In this document: piece by piece, positions 45,421 to 54,962 of the stretch
How the letters are laid out: each line of letters opens with the position of its first letter
Position numbering within the stretch: position 1 is the first letter of the stretch
Source: Candidatus Burkholderia verschuerenii
Lineage (GTDB): Bacteria > Pseudomonadota > Gammaproteobacteria > Burkholderiales > Burkholderiaceae
Assembly: GCF_001189365.1 (NCBI RefSeq)
Contig: NZ_LFJJ01000001.1
Coordinates: 84,872 to 148,871 of the forward strand
Direction: 5' to 3'
Length of the DNA: 64,000 bases
Notes under the pieces: generated by a model
Told to the model about the DNA's origin: nothing
The model's input: only the letters and a program-made list of their open reading frames with translations
Databases searched by the model: none
Program-made: the position numbers and the translations under genes

Positions 45421-45705
45421 ATGAAACGCATTGCCATGTCGTGCGCCGCAGGCGCATTTGCTCTCGTGTGTGCTTCCGCTTTCGCGCAGGACAATCCGCC
45501 GAGTTCCACGAGCGGCCTGCAAGCGGGCGATAACGCGCAGACGACCACTCAAGGGCCGGGCACGCATCACAAGTCCAAGTCGCATTCGAAGAAGATGCAC
45601 GGCACCAAGAGCACCATGAATTCGGGCCCGTCGACGCAACCGAGCGGCACCGCATCGCCGAGCGGTCCGGGCGCGCCGGTCAGCGCGAGCGGCTTGGGTC
45701 AATAA
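45421..45705 (+). CDS. Small secreted Ser/Thr/His/Lys-rich protein
   Basis: A 94-residue protein with a signal peptide (cleavage near AFAQD, residue 22). The mature part is low-complexity: a His/Lys stretch THHKSKSHSKKMHG followed by a Ser/Pro/Gly-rich tail. The family is not recognised; similar proteins are common in Burkholderia and often called acid-shock-like, without proof. It ends in a bidirectional terminator that it shares with the VOC gene. Confidence 0.65.
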   Translation: MKRIAMSCAAGAFALVCASAFAQDNPPSSTSGLQAGDNAQTTTQGPGTHHKSKSHSKKMHGTKSTMNSGPSTQPSGTASPSGPGAPVSASGLGQ

Positions 45706-45780
45706 GATGCAAGCGCGAGCATGACGAGCAGATGGCAATCGAGTCAGCTTCGCTCATGTAACGCTTGCAAGCACTAAATA

Positions 45781-45809
45781 AAACGGGACGCTTTCGAGCG
45801 TCCCGTTTT
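45781..45809. terminator. Bidirectional rho-independent terminator
   Basis: AAACGGGACGCT-TTCG-AGCGTCCCGTTT is a 12-base stem with a UUCG tetraloop; A and T runs flank it on both sides, so it can stop both the plus-strand small gene and the minus-strand VOC gene. Confidence 0.85.
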
Positions 45810-45830
45810 GCTTCGCGGCGCAAGCGCTTC

Positions 45831-46259
45831 TTACTTCGCGAACAACGAATCCATATTGGCGAAAGCCTTGATCTCGACGGCATTGCCCGACCGATCGAGG
45901 AAGAACATCGTCGCCTGTTCGCCGACTTCGCCCTTGAAGCGAATATGCGGTTCGATGATGAACTTCGTGTCCGCCTGCTTCAGCTTGTCCGCGAGCGCTT
46001 CCCACTGCGGCACCGACAACACCACGCCGAAATGACGCACCGGCACGGCGTCGCCATCGACGGCGCTCGTCGCGCGATGACCGGCTTCATCGGGCGACAG
46101 ATGCGCGACGATCTGATGGCCGTAGAAATTGAAATCGACCCAGTCTGCCGAGCTTCGGCCTTCGGGACAGCCGAGCAGATCGCCGTAAAACTCGCGCGCG
46201 GCGGCAAAGCTATGAACTGGAAAAGCGAGGTGAAACGGCGGAATGGCGGCTTGTGTCAT
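45831..46259 (-). CDS. VOC-family (glyoxalase/dioxygenase-fold) protein
   Basis: A 142-residue protein of the vicinal oxygen chelate fold. FHLAFPVHSFAAAREFYGDL, VRHFGVVLSVPQWEALADKL and QATMFFLDRSGNAVEIKAFA give the usual His...His...Glu metal set, typical of glyoxalase-like or extradiol dioxygenase-like proteins. The start at 46259 is the family start; a longer frame upstream is not coding. It diverges from a LysR gene across an AT-rich gap with a clear dyad, so it is probably controlled by it. Confidence 0.85.
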   Translation of the reverse strand: MTQAAIPPFHLAFPVHSFAAAREFYGDLLGCPEGRSSADWVDFNFYGHQIVAHLSPDEAGHRATSAVDGDAVPVRHFGVVLSVPQWEALADKLKQADTKFIIEPHIRFKGEVGEQATMFFLDRSGNAVEIKAFANMDSLFAK

Positions 46260-46320
46260 GACTTTTTGCCTTCGATCGTGAGGTTTAAACGTGTTTGAAC
46301 GAGTCTGAGCAGCAAGTGTA

Positions 46321-46341
46321 TTCAACAATATTTCTGTTGAA
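46321..46341. promoter_or_regulatory. Candidate LysR operator between the VOC and LysR genes
   Basis: TTCAACA-N7-TGTTGAA is a perfect seven-base inverted repeat in the AT-rich divergent region, about 60 bases from each start codon. The spacing fits a LysR-type site, with the T-N11-A pattern inside. Confidence 0.5.
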
Positions 46342-46388
46342 AAACGATATATTGCGGGAGTCAGCCCCAATATTTTCGATGAATCGAT

Positions 46389-47304
46389 ATGCTGCGAGAA
46401 CTCCGGACTTTCATCGCCGTGGCGCGTCACGGCACTTTCGCGGGCGCGGGCGCGCGCATCGGCCTCACGCAATCGGCGGTGAGCGCGCAGATGCAGCGGC
46501 TCGAAGCGCATCTCGGCTTTGCGCTGTTCGATCGCACCGGCCGCTCCGCGACGATCAACAAGGCGGGCCGCAAAACGCTCGAACTCGCCGATGAACTCAT
46601 CGCGCTCTACGCGCGTCTGTCGGAACCGGAAGGCGAGGACGGGCGCGGCGGCGCGCTCAGCGTGGGCGCGATCACGTCGGCGCATGCGGCGCTGCTGCCC
46701 GATGCCATCGGCACGTTCAGGCGCGAGTGGCCCGCGTGGCGCATCCGGTTGGTGCCGGGCGTATCGCTCAATCTGCTCGCTCAGGTCGATGCCGGCGAAA
46801 TGGACATGGTCGTGATCATCCGGCCGCCGTTCTCGTTGCCGTCGGAATTGCAGTGGCGTCCGCTGGTCGCGGAGCCGTATGTGCTGCTCGCGCCATCGTC
46901 GAGGAAGCGCGTGTCGTGGCGCGAGGCGATCGAGACGCAGCCCTTCATTCGCTATGACCGGCGCTCGTTCGGCGGCCGTCAGGTCGAGGTGTTTTTGCGC
47001 AAGCGGCGTATCGCCGTGCACGATGCAATCGAAGTGGACGAACCGCAAGGCATCGCGCAGATGGTCGCGCGTGGGCTTGTCGCCGGTGTCGGATGGTGTC
47101 GGCGCGTGGCCGCGCGGTGTCGTCGCGATCGAACTCGGCGACGACACGTTTTATCGCGAGATCGGGCTCGTCGAGCGTGCGCGTCGAGCTCAGCAGGATG
47201 TGGCGGCGAAGCTTGCGGATTGCATCGTCGATGCGGCCGAACGACTGCATGCGCAAACGCGAACGCGTCTTACGAAGCGCAAGCGCACCGTACGCGTTTC
47301 TTGA
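46389..47304 (+). pseudogene. LysR-family regulator, frameshifted in the C-terminal domain
   Basis: The first 230 residues are a normal LysR protein: helix-turn-helix VARHGTFAGAGARIGLTQSA and VSAQMQRLEAHLGFALFD, then most of the effector domain (EAIETQPFIRYDRRSFGGRQ). Near 47085 the frame shifts; the correct frame continues as GVGAWPRGVVAIELGDDTFY and ends at 47304. The written frame ends in about 75 unrelated residues. The DNA-binding part is intact, but the protein is probably impaired. It is divergent from the VOC gene. Confidence 0.8.
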
Positions 47305-47327
47305 CACTGTAATGTGCGGTCTATAGT
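47301..47327 (+). promoter_or_regulatory. Possible sigma-70 promoter of the PhoD gene
   Basis: TTGACA (47301) and TATAGT (47322) are good -35 and -10 hexamers, but the 15-base spacer is shorter than usual. It lies about 135 bases before the PhoD ATG and just after the LysR gene. Confidence 0.3.
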
Positions 47328-47460
47328 TTGTAAGCATCCCGTCCGCCACGATAGCCGCTCATCGCGCGAGCAGTTCGTTCGACGCATCCTGCGCAATCAC
47401 GCTTCGCGTCCCGCGACGCGCGAGCCTGCGCGGCCGCCATGTCCGCTCACGGAGGCAATC

Positions 47461-49216
47461 ATGGATCGTCGACGTTTTCTCTCGCTATCCGGGTTCTATA
47501 CGGTCGCCGCGGCATCCGGCACGCTCGCTGCCTGCCACGGTTCGGACGATAACGATCATCCCGCCACGCCGCCCGCCGCCCGCCGCCGGCGGCACGTATG
47601 CGTTTCCGCAGGGCGTGGCGAGCGGCGATCCGCGCGACGTCTCTGCCGTGTTCTGGACGCGCTGCGTGGCGACTGCCACCAGCAACGCCGCAATCGCGCT
47701 GACTTTGCAGGTATCGCCCGCGCAGGATTTCACGAAGCTCGCCGCGAGCGTATCGCTCAATGCCGTGCCCGATTACGACTACACCGTGCGCGCGAAAGTC
47801 ACGGGTCTCGCGGCGAAAACGACGTACTACTACCGCTTCGTCGCGGGCAGCGATGTGAGCGCGATGGGCACGACGCGCACCGCGCCATCCGCGTCGGATG
47901 CCGTGCCGCAAGTGCGTTTCGCGTGGTTCGTGTGCCAGAACTGGAGCGCCAATCACTGGCAGGCGCTGACCTTGATGGCGGCGGAAACGGACCTCGATTT
48001 CGTCGTGCATCTGGGCGATTACATCTACGAAACCACCGACGGCGATACTGCCGAGCCCGCGCATCCCGCGATCGCGTTGCCGGGCGGCGGCACGGTCGCC
48101 AACACGCTCGACGACTATCGCACGCTGTATCGCACGTATCGTGGCGATGCGCGCCTGCAGACCGTGCACGCGCGCTTTCCGATCGTCGCGATCTGGGACG
48201 ACCACGAATTCTCCGACGATTGCTGGCAGGATCATCAGACGTATACGAACGCGAACCTTCAGCAAACCGCGCGACGCCGCGCCGCGAATCAGGCGTGGGC
48301 CGAGTACTTGCCGGTCGATTGGGGCGACGTGTCCTTCGATCTCAACAATGCGGCGTACGACAACATCCGCATCTATCGCGACTTTCACTTCGGCTCGCTC
48401 GTGCATCTGGTGATGACGGACGAACGTTTGTATCGCGACGATCATGTCGTCAGCGAAGCGGCCATCGCGCAGGCGCTCGGGCACGATCCGGTCAACGGCA
48501 ACGATCTGGTCGGCTCGCGTTACTTCGTGCCGCAGAACGTGCTGGCGCAATTCGAAGCCGCCGATACGCAGCGCCTCGGCCGCGTGCCGTCGATTCTCGG
48601 CCCGACGCAGACGCAGTGGTGGAAGGTGTGGGGCAACGAAGTGATGATGAACCGCCTGTGGCTCGATCTGAGCGCGCTCGCGCCCGCGCCGAACAACACG
48701 ACCTTCGTGATCGATTGCGATGCGTGGGACGGTTATCCCTCGCACAAGGCGGATCTGCTGTCGTATGTGAAGACGCAGGGCATTACGAATCTGGTGGCGA
48801 TCACGGGCGATCTGCATGCGTTTCAGGCGGGCATCGTGCGCGATACGCCCGATCCCGCGACCGGCACGTCCGTGCTGATCGATCTGATGTCGGCGGGCAT
48901 CAGCAGCCAGCCGTTCTTCGAGGAGATCAAGTCGCAACTGGCGGAGCAATCGCTCGCGTCGCTGACATCGTTGATTTCCACATCGAGCGCGCTCGATTCG
49001 TTTGTGTAACGAAACAATCCGGACATGCTGTATGCGGATCACGATGGCATCGGCTATGCATCGGCCACGGTCACGCCGACGCAATTCGTCGCCATCTTCA
49101 ACAAGGTCAAGTTCCTGAACGCCGATGGCAGCGCGCCGCAATCGTCATTGGAAAAGCGCACGCGTCTGACGATCAATGCGGGCGCGGTATCGGTCGCGGT
49201 GCAGGACAACGTGTAA
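47461..49216 (+). pseudogene. PhoD-like alkaline phosphatase, Tat-exported, broken by frameshift and stop
   Basis: The N-terminus MDRRRFLSLSGFYTVAA is a twin-arginine signal followed by a lipobox-like LAAC. The metallophosphatase body has LGDYIYET, IWDDHEFSDD and ITGDLHAFQAG. The frame shifts within CCGCC repeats near 47570-47590, so the signal is disconnected from the enzyme domain. A second lesion is an in-frame TAA at 49007-49009 after SALDSFV; the last 65 residues (NNPDMLYADHDGIGYASATV) continue in the same frame to 49216. PhoD enzymes release phosphate from phosphodiesters and are usually induced at low phosphate. Confidence 0.82.
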
Positions 49217-49405
49217 TTCGCGGGGCGCTTCATTCAGAACTGCATCGCGTTCGATGTGCCCATCTTTTCTAACCGTGCTTCAGTAGGGATTTCAAGTTCG
49301 ATTCGCGCGCCTAGACTGCGTGAACATTTCGGAAGGTCGTTTGCTGTGGCAGGCAGTGCAACGAGGTTCGCGAAGTGATTCATCGAAACCCTCAGGAGCA
49401 CGATC

Positions 49406-49612
49406 ATGAACAGCAAACTTATCGGCGTCGCGTTCGTCGTGGCGCTCGCGGCGGCATCGTATGCGCTCGCCGCAGGCTATGGACCCGCGCAGTATTACGA
49501 CGCGGAAGGCTCGCCGCCCGTTGCGGCGGACGACACGCCCAAGCCCGCGCCCGACGACGTGAGCGTGGCGAAGGACAAACAGAATAGTCCGCTGATTCAG
49601 GCGCAGGATTGA
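49406..49612 (+). CDS. Small exported protein of unknown function
   Basis: A 68-residue protein with a signal peptide (MNSKLIGVAFVVALAAASYA). The mature part is short, acidic and proline-rich (PPVAADDTPKPAPDDVSVAK). A GGAGC site precedes the ATG. The family is unknown. It converges with the AAA ATPase gene, with four bases between the stops. Confidence 0.6.
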   Translation: MNSKLIGVAFVVALAAASYALAAGYGPAQYYDAEGSPPVAADDTPKPAPDDVSVAKDKQNSPLIQAQD

Positions 49613-49616
49613 CGCG

Positions 49617-50393
49617 CTATTCGTCGTCGAAGAGCGACTGCTGCCGCTCTTCGAACAGCGTGCGCAGCATGCGCTCGGGATTGGCGAGAAACGCGCGCGT
49701 CACCTTGAAGTGCTCGGTATCTTCATACGCGACGCGCGCGATCCCTTGCTCCGTGCATTCGAAAATCCACGCGTCGGGATAGGCCATCAGAATCGGCGAA
49801 TGCGTCGCGATGATGAACTGCGAATCCTTCTGCACGAGTTGATGAATGCGCGCGAGCGCGGCGAGTTGACGTTGCGGCGACAACGCCGCTTCGGGTTCGT
49901 CGAGCAGATACAGGCCTTGACCGCGAAACCGTTCCATCAACAGTTTGAGAAACGATTCGCCGTGCGACTGCTCGTGCAGCGAGATGCCGCCATAGGCATT
50001 AATGACCGGCGGTCCTGCACCTTCGCGATCGAGATTCTCGATCTCCGTCGCCACGTTGAAGAAGCTTTCGGCGCGCAGAAAATAGCCGTCGCGCGGCTTT
50101 TTATAGCCCTTCGCGATACGCAAATACTGGTGCAACTGCGAATGCGATTCGCGCGTGCCGAAACGGAAATTCTTCGAGCCGCCTTCCGCGTTGAAGCCCA
50201 TCGATACGGCAATGGCTTCGAGCAAGGTGGATTTGCCCGAGCCGTTTTCGCCGATCAGAAACGTCACCTTCGGATGCGGCTCGAGCACGTCGAGCGAACG
50301 CACCGCCGGCAATGAAAACGGATAGACGTCGAACGAAGGCGCCTTGTCGCGCAGCAGCGTGATGCGGCTGATGAACTGGGTCGACAGAACCAT
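49617..50393 (-). CDS. AAA-type ATPase of the ABC/Rad50-like class
   Basis: A 258-residue protein. Walker A is [20 protein letters not shown], a Q-loop-like stretch is near FRFGTRESHSQLHQYL, the signature-like segment is SLHEQSHGESFLKLL and Walker B is GLYLLDEPEAALSPQRQLAA, followed by the His switch ATHSPILMAYP. This is the soluble ATPase type found in overcoming-lysogenisation and DNA-repair-like families. The role is unknown; it stands alone here, next to an MFS gene. Confidence 0.85.
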   Translation of the reverse strand: MVLSTQFISRITLLRDKAPSFDVYPFSLPAVRSLDVLEPHPKVTFLIGENGSGKSTLLEAIAVSMGFNAEGGSKNFRFGTRESHSQLHQYLRIAKGYKKPRDGYFLRAESFFNVATEIENLDREGAGPPVINAYGGISLHEQSHGESFLKLLMERFRGQGLYLLDEPEAALSPQRQLAALARIHQLVQKDSQFIIATHSPILMAYPDAWIFECTEQGIARVAYEDTEHFKVTRAFLANPERMLRTLFEERQQSLFDDE

Positions 50394-50412
50394 CGCGAGG
50401 GCGGCGCGCGCG

Positions 50413-51861
50413 TCAATGCATCATGTTTGCCGCGCTGGTCGCTTCGTCCGTATCGACCTTGGCGACGTTTTCCTTCGTGCGGCCGATCTCGACGGCGGGC
50501 ATGAACATCATCGCGATGACCGCGCTGACGGCGATCACGAACATCGCCGTGAACGTCATGTGCAGCGCGTGATGCAGCGCGAAGCGAATCTCCGAACTCG
50601 TCGCGATGCTCGCGCCGGGCGCGGCGGTCAGCAGTTGCTTCAGCTGATCCGCACTCACGGCGGGGCCGCCGCTCACATGCGTGAGGCCGTAGTTCTGCAC
50701 CGCGCCGAACACGGCCGCGCCGAGCGTGTTGCCGAGATTGCGCGAGAACAAGTTCGATGCGGTGGCGCTGCCGCGCTCCATCGGCTTGACGATCTCCTGA
50801 ATCAGGATCAGGCACGACACGCTTGTGATGCCCATGCCGAAGCCCAGCACCGCCGAACCGATGCCCGCCCATACGGGGTTCGATTGCGGCGATAGCAGCA
50901 CGAACGGCAACGCGCCCAGCGGAATGAACACGGGCCCGATCATCATCATCATCGTCAGCGTGAGGCCCGCTTCGACCGGCGAGCGATGCATCACGCCCTG
51001 CACGTACATCGGCAGGAAGGTGGTGAGGCCCATCATCGCCATGCCGGCGAGCAGGGTCGCGGCATTGCTCGATGCGATCGGCCGATGCGCCCACAGCCCG
51101 AACGAGATCATCGGATCGGCGGCGCGGCGTTCCTGGAACACGAACAGCACGCTCGCGACGATCAGCACCGCGATCTCGATGCCCACGCGCGAATGGTTCT
51201 CGCTGCCCGCGTCGGTGAGCGCCATCATCAGCGCGGCGACGGCGGTCGTGAAGAGGCAGGCGCCGGCCAGATCGATCGACGGACGATCGTGCCGTTTTTC
51301 CTCGTGCAGGAAGGCGATGAACAGCGCGGCGGCCAGAATGCCGATCGGAATGTTGATCCAGAAGATCCACGCCCACGAAAACTGGCGGATCAGAAACGCG
51401 CCGACCATCGGCCCGAGCACGGCGCAGGTCGCCCAGACGCTGGCGAGATAGCCCTGCACCTTGCCGCGTTCGCGCGCCGGATACAGATCGCCGACGACCG
51501 TCAGCGCGACCGGCAGGATCGCGCCCGCGCCCACGCCTTGTACCAGGCGGAAGACGATCATCGCGGGCATCGACCACGCGAAGCCCGCGAGAATCGAACC
51601 GGCCAGAAAGATCGCGATGCCCACCAGTAGCGCGGGCTTGCGTCCGTAGAGATCGGCGAGCTTGTCGAACACGACCGTCAGCGCGGTCTGCGTGAGCAGG
51701 AAGGAGGAAAAGACCCAGCTATACAGGTTCAGGCCGCCGAGCTGCGTGGCGATCTGCGGCATGGCGGTCGACACGATGGTGGCTTCGATGGCGACCATCG
51801 CCATGGACGCCATCACCGCGGCGATGACAAGGGGACGGACCGTTTTCTTAGGCTGTGACAT
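50413..51861 (-). CDS. Multidrug MFS transporter of the DHA2 (EmrB/QacA) family
   Basis: A 482-residue protein with 14 predicted membrane helices. VAIEATIVSTAMPQIATQLG is the DHA2 motif of helix 1, FDKLADLYGRKPALLVGIAI the loop 2-3 motif and PVALTVVGDLYPARERGKVQ the next conserved stretch. It is an export pump for drugs or host compounds. The start at 51861 is chosen; longer frames upstream carry no membrane signal. It is intact. Confidence 0.9.
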   Translation of the reverse strand: MSQPKKTVRPLVIAAVMASMAMVAIEATIVSTAMPQIATQLGGLNLYSWVFSSFLLTQTALTVVFDKLADLYGRKPALLVGIAIFLAGSILAGFAWSMPAMIVFRLVQGVGAGAILPVALTVVGDLYPARERGKVQGYLASVWATCAVLGPMVGAFLIRQFSWAWIFWINIPIGILAAALFIAFLHEEKRHDRPSIDLAGACLFTTAVAALMMALTDAGSENHSRVGIEIAVLIVASVLFVFQERRAADPMISFGLWAHRPIASSNAATLLAGMAMMGLTTFLPMYVQGVMHRSPVEAGLTLTMMMMIGPVFIPLGALPFVLLSPQSNPVWAGIGSAVLGFGMGITSVSCLILIQEIVKPMERGSATASNLFSRNLGNTLGAAVFGAVQNYGLTHVSGGPAVSADQLKQLLTAAPGASIATSSEIRFALHHALHMTFTAMFVIAVSAVIAMMFMPAVEIGRTKENVAKVDTDEATSAANMMH

Positions 51862-52316
51862 GCGGTTCACGAAGAGGAACCACCGTCCCGCGCGACGAAA
51901 AAAGGGTGCGCGCGACCGGCGGACTTGCACGAATGATGGAGAAGCGGCGACAGCGCTGTTGTTTCGACTTGTTTGACCGTTTGCGGCCCGCGCCAGATCG
52001 CATGGAGGATGCTGCGTCGCATGCAATGTTAACCCTTTGCTTCAAAAACTGCTTGCCCGTCCTCATTCAAAGCTAATTCTTGGCGCGTAGGCTGAATCTC
52101 GTGGAAGGCAGCACACGCTCGCAACACCTGTTGCCGCCCACATCTCTCTCGTTTTTGAGACCCTTGGCGTCGGTTCAGGACCCGGACCGACGCCATTTTT
52201 TTTGCTTTCGATTATCTTTCATCGCTTCGATCATGCCTTCTTTGTTGCCGGATTCGCCGGGTAGAATCGAACGGGCTGGCGGCTCGTTCTCTCCCTTCTC
52301 GACGTTGCGGAGTCGC
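51862..52316. other. Intergenic region between the DHA2 pump and the sensor kinase
   Basis: No credible gene. The reading frame of the kinase can be extended back to 52080, but that part has no domain and crosses a strong terminator, so it is not coding. The region contains the promoter of the pump (minus) and that of the kinase (plus), and a strong plus-strand terminator at 52166-52203 that has no coding gene upstream on its strand. Confidence 0.55.
52166..52203 (+). terminator. Strong rho-independent terminator without a known upstream gene
   Basis: GGCGTCGGT and ACCGACGCC form a nine-base stem around an eleven-base loop, followed by A and eight T. It points rightward and lies 113 bases before the kinase ATG. 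Since the nearest gene to the left is on the other strand, this may end a small RNA starting in 51900-52100 or an attenuator in the kinase leader. Confidence 0.75.
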
Positions 52317-53672
52317 ATGATCAAATCGCTGAGGAATCAACTGGTCGTCGCGCTGGGATTGCTCGTCAGCGTGATCGGCGTGGTGCAGGGCGTGAGTTCG
52401 TACCAGCTCTCCAAGGCGGGCATGAGCGCGCTGCTCGATCTGCGGCTGGAACAGGTCGGCGCGCGTCTGCGCGACGGTTTCGCCGAAGTGATTTCGCAGA
52501 ATCCATCGCGCGGATCGCAGGACGAACGCGATGTCGTGCTCGTCGTCTGGAAGCCGGATTCGAGCGTGCCGTTCCGCACGACCGATCCATCGCTGCACTT
52601 TCCGCGCGACGCCAAACCAGGCTTCTCCGATTCCGTCGTCAATGGCGAAAGCTGGCGCATCTACACGCGTCAAGACCCGACGATGACCATTCAGGTCGCG
52701 CAACGCTCGTCGGTGCGCCGCGCGCTCACGCAGGAAAACGCCGCCATGACGCTCTGGCCGATCGCCGTGCTGCTGCCGCTCGTGTGGCTCGCGGTGGTGT
52801 TCGTCGTGCAGCGCTCGCTGCGTCGCCTGAACCGGCTCGGCAGCGAAGTGCAGGCCATCGACGCGGGCCATTTGCAGCCTTTGCCGACCGCAGGCGTCTC
52901 CGACGAAATCTCGCCCTTCATCCATTCGATCAACACGATGATCGAGCGTCTCGCGCGTTCCATCGACAAGGAGCGCAAGTTCATCGCCGATGCCGCGCAC
53001 GAGTTACGCACGCCGCTCACCGCGCTGCAATTGCAGGCCGACAATCTCGCGCCGCAGATCGTGCAGAGCAATCAGGAGCGTTTTCAGGAATTGCGGCGCG
53101 GCATCGCGCGCAGCAGCAAGCTCATCACGCAACTGCTGCGGCTCGCGCGCGCCGATGCGCCCGTCGGCGCCAGTCCGCTCGTGCGCGTCGATCTGGCGGA
53201 AGTCGTGACGGGCGCGGTCGCCGATGTCTTGCCGATCGCGCTCAATCGCGGCCTCGATATCGGCGCGGAAGAAATGATCGATGCGCATGTGCGCGCCATC
53301 GAAACGGATATCGGCATGGCGGTGAAGAACCTCATCTCGAACGCGGGCCGCTATACGCCGGACGGCGGCACCATCGATCTGCGCATGCGGCGCGACGGCG
53401 CGATGGCGTGGATCGATGTCGTCGATACCGGGCCGGGTATCGCGCAAGACGCGCTGCCGCGCGTGTTCGACCGCTTCTTTCGCGCGAATCCGGATATCGA
53501 GGGCAGCGGGCTGGGCTTGTCGATCGTGAAGGCGATCGCCGCGCGCTACGGCGGCGATGTCACGCTGAGGAATCGCGATGACGGGCGCACGGGCATCGTC
53601 GCGTCGATCGGCTTTCCAGTGGAAGAAACACGGACCGCCGAGGCCACCGCGCAACACGCGGCGACTGCATGA
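52317..53672 (+). CDS. Two-component sensor histidine kinase
   Basis: A 451-residue membrane kinase: two membrane helices (about residues 8-28 and 143-163) enclose a periplasmic domain, then HAMP, the phospho-acceptor His in ADAAHELRTPLTALQLQ and the ATPase boxes NLISNAGRYTP, DVVDTGPGIAQ and GSGLGLSIVKAI. It resembles TctE/QseC-type kinases. The start at 52317 gives the normal length. The response regulator follows 157 bases downstream, the reverse of the usual order. Confidence 0.9.
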   Translation: MIKSLRNQLVVALGLLVSVIGVVQGVSSYQLSKAGMSALLDLRLEQVGARLRDGFAEVISQNPSRGSQDERDVVLVVWKPDSSVPFRTTDPSLHFPRDAKPGFSDSVVNGESWRIYTRQDPTMTIQVAQRSSVRRALTQENAAMTLWPIAVLLPLVWLAVVFVVQRSLRRLNRLGSEVQAIDAGHLQPLPTAGVSDEISPFIHSINTMIERLARSIDKERKFIADAAHELRTPLTALQLQADNLAPQIVQSNQERFQELRRGIARSSKLITQLLRLARADAPVGASPLVRVDLAEVVTGAVADVLPIALNRGLDIGAEEMIDAHVRAIETDIGMAVKNLISNAGRYTPDGGTIDLRMRRDGAMAWIDVVDTGPGIAQDALPRVFDRFFRANPDIEGSGLGLSIVKAIAARYGGDVTLRNRDDGRTGIVASIGFPVEETRTAEATAQHAATA

Positions 53673-53829
53673 AACAAGGGATTTCCGCGCGGATTGTCGC
53701 CGACTACAATGCATGCGCCAGGGTGCGCATGCCCGCGCGATCATTGCAATAACGCCTTCTACACAGCACGATCGTGCAGTTCGATTCGCTTGCGCCGCGC
53801 GGCATTCCAAACGCCGGGTGAGGGTGAAC

Positions 53830-54516
53830 ATGCGAATTCTTCTGATCGAAGACGACGTGCAGATCGGCACGAGCCTGATGCGCGCGCTGAAGGACGCGGA
53901 CTATGCGGTCGACTGGGTGCGCGACGGCGTGGCCGGACGCGAAGCCATCGACGCGGCCGAATACACCGTCGTGCTGCTCGATCTCGGTTTGCCGGGCATG
54001 ACCGGCATCGAGCTGTTGCGGCAGGCGCGCACGGCGGGCAACGGCACGCCGGTGTTGATCCTCACCGCACGCGACGATCTCGATACGCGCGTGCAGGGCC
54101 TCGATCTCGGCGCGGACGATTATCTGCTCAAGCCCTTCGACATGCCCGAACTGCTCGCGCGTATTCGCGCGGTATTGCGCCGAAAAGCGGGCTACGCGGT
54201 CTCGCGTCTCGGCGACGATTCCATCAACCTCAATCTCGATCAACGCACGCTGACGTGCGGCGAGACTTCGGGCGTGCTGTCGGCGAAGGAGTTCGCGCTG
54301 ATGCACGCGCTGATGGAGCGCCCCGGCACCATCTTTTCGCGCGATCAACTCGAGGATCGCCTCTACGGATGGGGCAAGGAAGTGGAGAGCAACGCGGTCG
54401 ACGTGATCATCCACTCGGTGCGCAAGAAGTTCGGTCAGGCGGTGATACGCAATGTGCGCGGCCTCGGCTGGACCGTGATGCTCGGACAACAGGCGGGCAG
54501 GGAAGAAGCCAAGTAG
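53830..54516 (+). CDS. OmpR/TctD-type response regulator
   Basis: A 228-residue protein. Receiver: MRILLIEDDVQIG with the acidic pair, phosphorylated Asp in YTVVLLDLGLPGMTG, Lys in DYLLKPFDMP. The C-terminal winged helix includes VLSAKEFALMHALMERPGTI and NAVDVIIHSVRKKFG. It is the partner of the kinase just upstream. The ATG at 53830 is preceded by a GAGGGTG site. Confidence 0.92.
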   Translation: MRILLIEDDVQIGTSLMRALKDADYAVDWVRDGVAGREAIDAAEYTVVLLDLGLPGMTGIELLRQARTAGNGTPVLILTARDDLDTRVQGLDLGADDYLLKPFDMPELLARIRAVLRRKAGYAVSRLGDDSINLNLDQRTLTCGETSGVLSAKEFALMHALMERPGTIFSRDQLEDRLYGWGKEVESNAVDVIIHSVRKKFGQAVIRNVRGLGWTVMLGQQAGREEAK

Positions 54517-54526
54517 CGTGCGACCT

Positions 54527-54730
54527 TCAAAAGTTCGATGCGGAAAAGTCCCGGTCGCGCGCGACCGATCCGCAAAAACGCATGCTGTAGGCGTGATCGT
54601 CTTCGTCGACCTGACGCATGCAGCGTTCGAGATCGGCCAGATCGGATGACGATGCGAAGTACGCGTCGTGCGCGTGGTCGCGCTGCGTCGAGAACAGATG
54701 AACGACGGCATTCGAAAGACGTGCAAACAT
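54527..54730 (-). CDS. DUF3563-family small protein
   Basis: A 67-residue protein. RDHAHDAYFASSSDLADLER is the typical DUF3563 segment (DAYLAxSxDxADLERRMR in relatives). The start at 54730 has a GGGAGC site eight bases upstream; an ATG 18 bases earlier is possible. The function is unknown. It converges with the response regulator. Confidence 0.75.
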   Translation of the reverse strand: MFARLSNAVVHLFSTQRDHAHDAYFASSSDLADLERCMRQVDEDDHAYSMRFCGSVARDRDFSASNF

Positions 54731-54962
54731 GATGTGCTCCCTGATCAATAATCGGTGTCAATCGGCGTTTTGCCGATGCCACGAAGATTAGTCGTCGGGA
54801 ATTAGTTTCGAATGAGCCTTGTTTCAAGGCCTCGAACGCGTTTGGCCGATAAACGCGAGATGCTCTGCATCGCGTAGCGTTGGGCAGCGCACGCGCTTGC
54901 GATGATTGCCATCGTGATAAGCGTGTCGCGTCGCACCATCCCGTGATATCTTGTCAGAACGG

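Noticed and set aside
52080..52316. N-terminal extension of the sensor kinase
   Set aside because: The extension crosses a strong terminator and lacks any domain or signal; the ATG at 52317 starts just before the first membrane helix.
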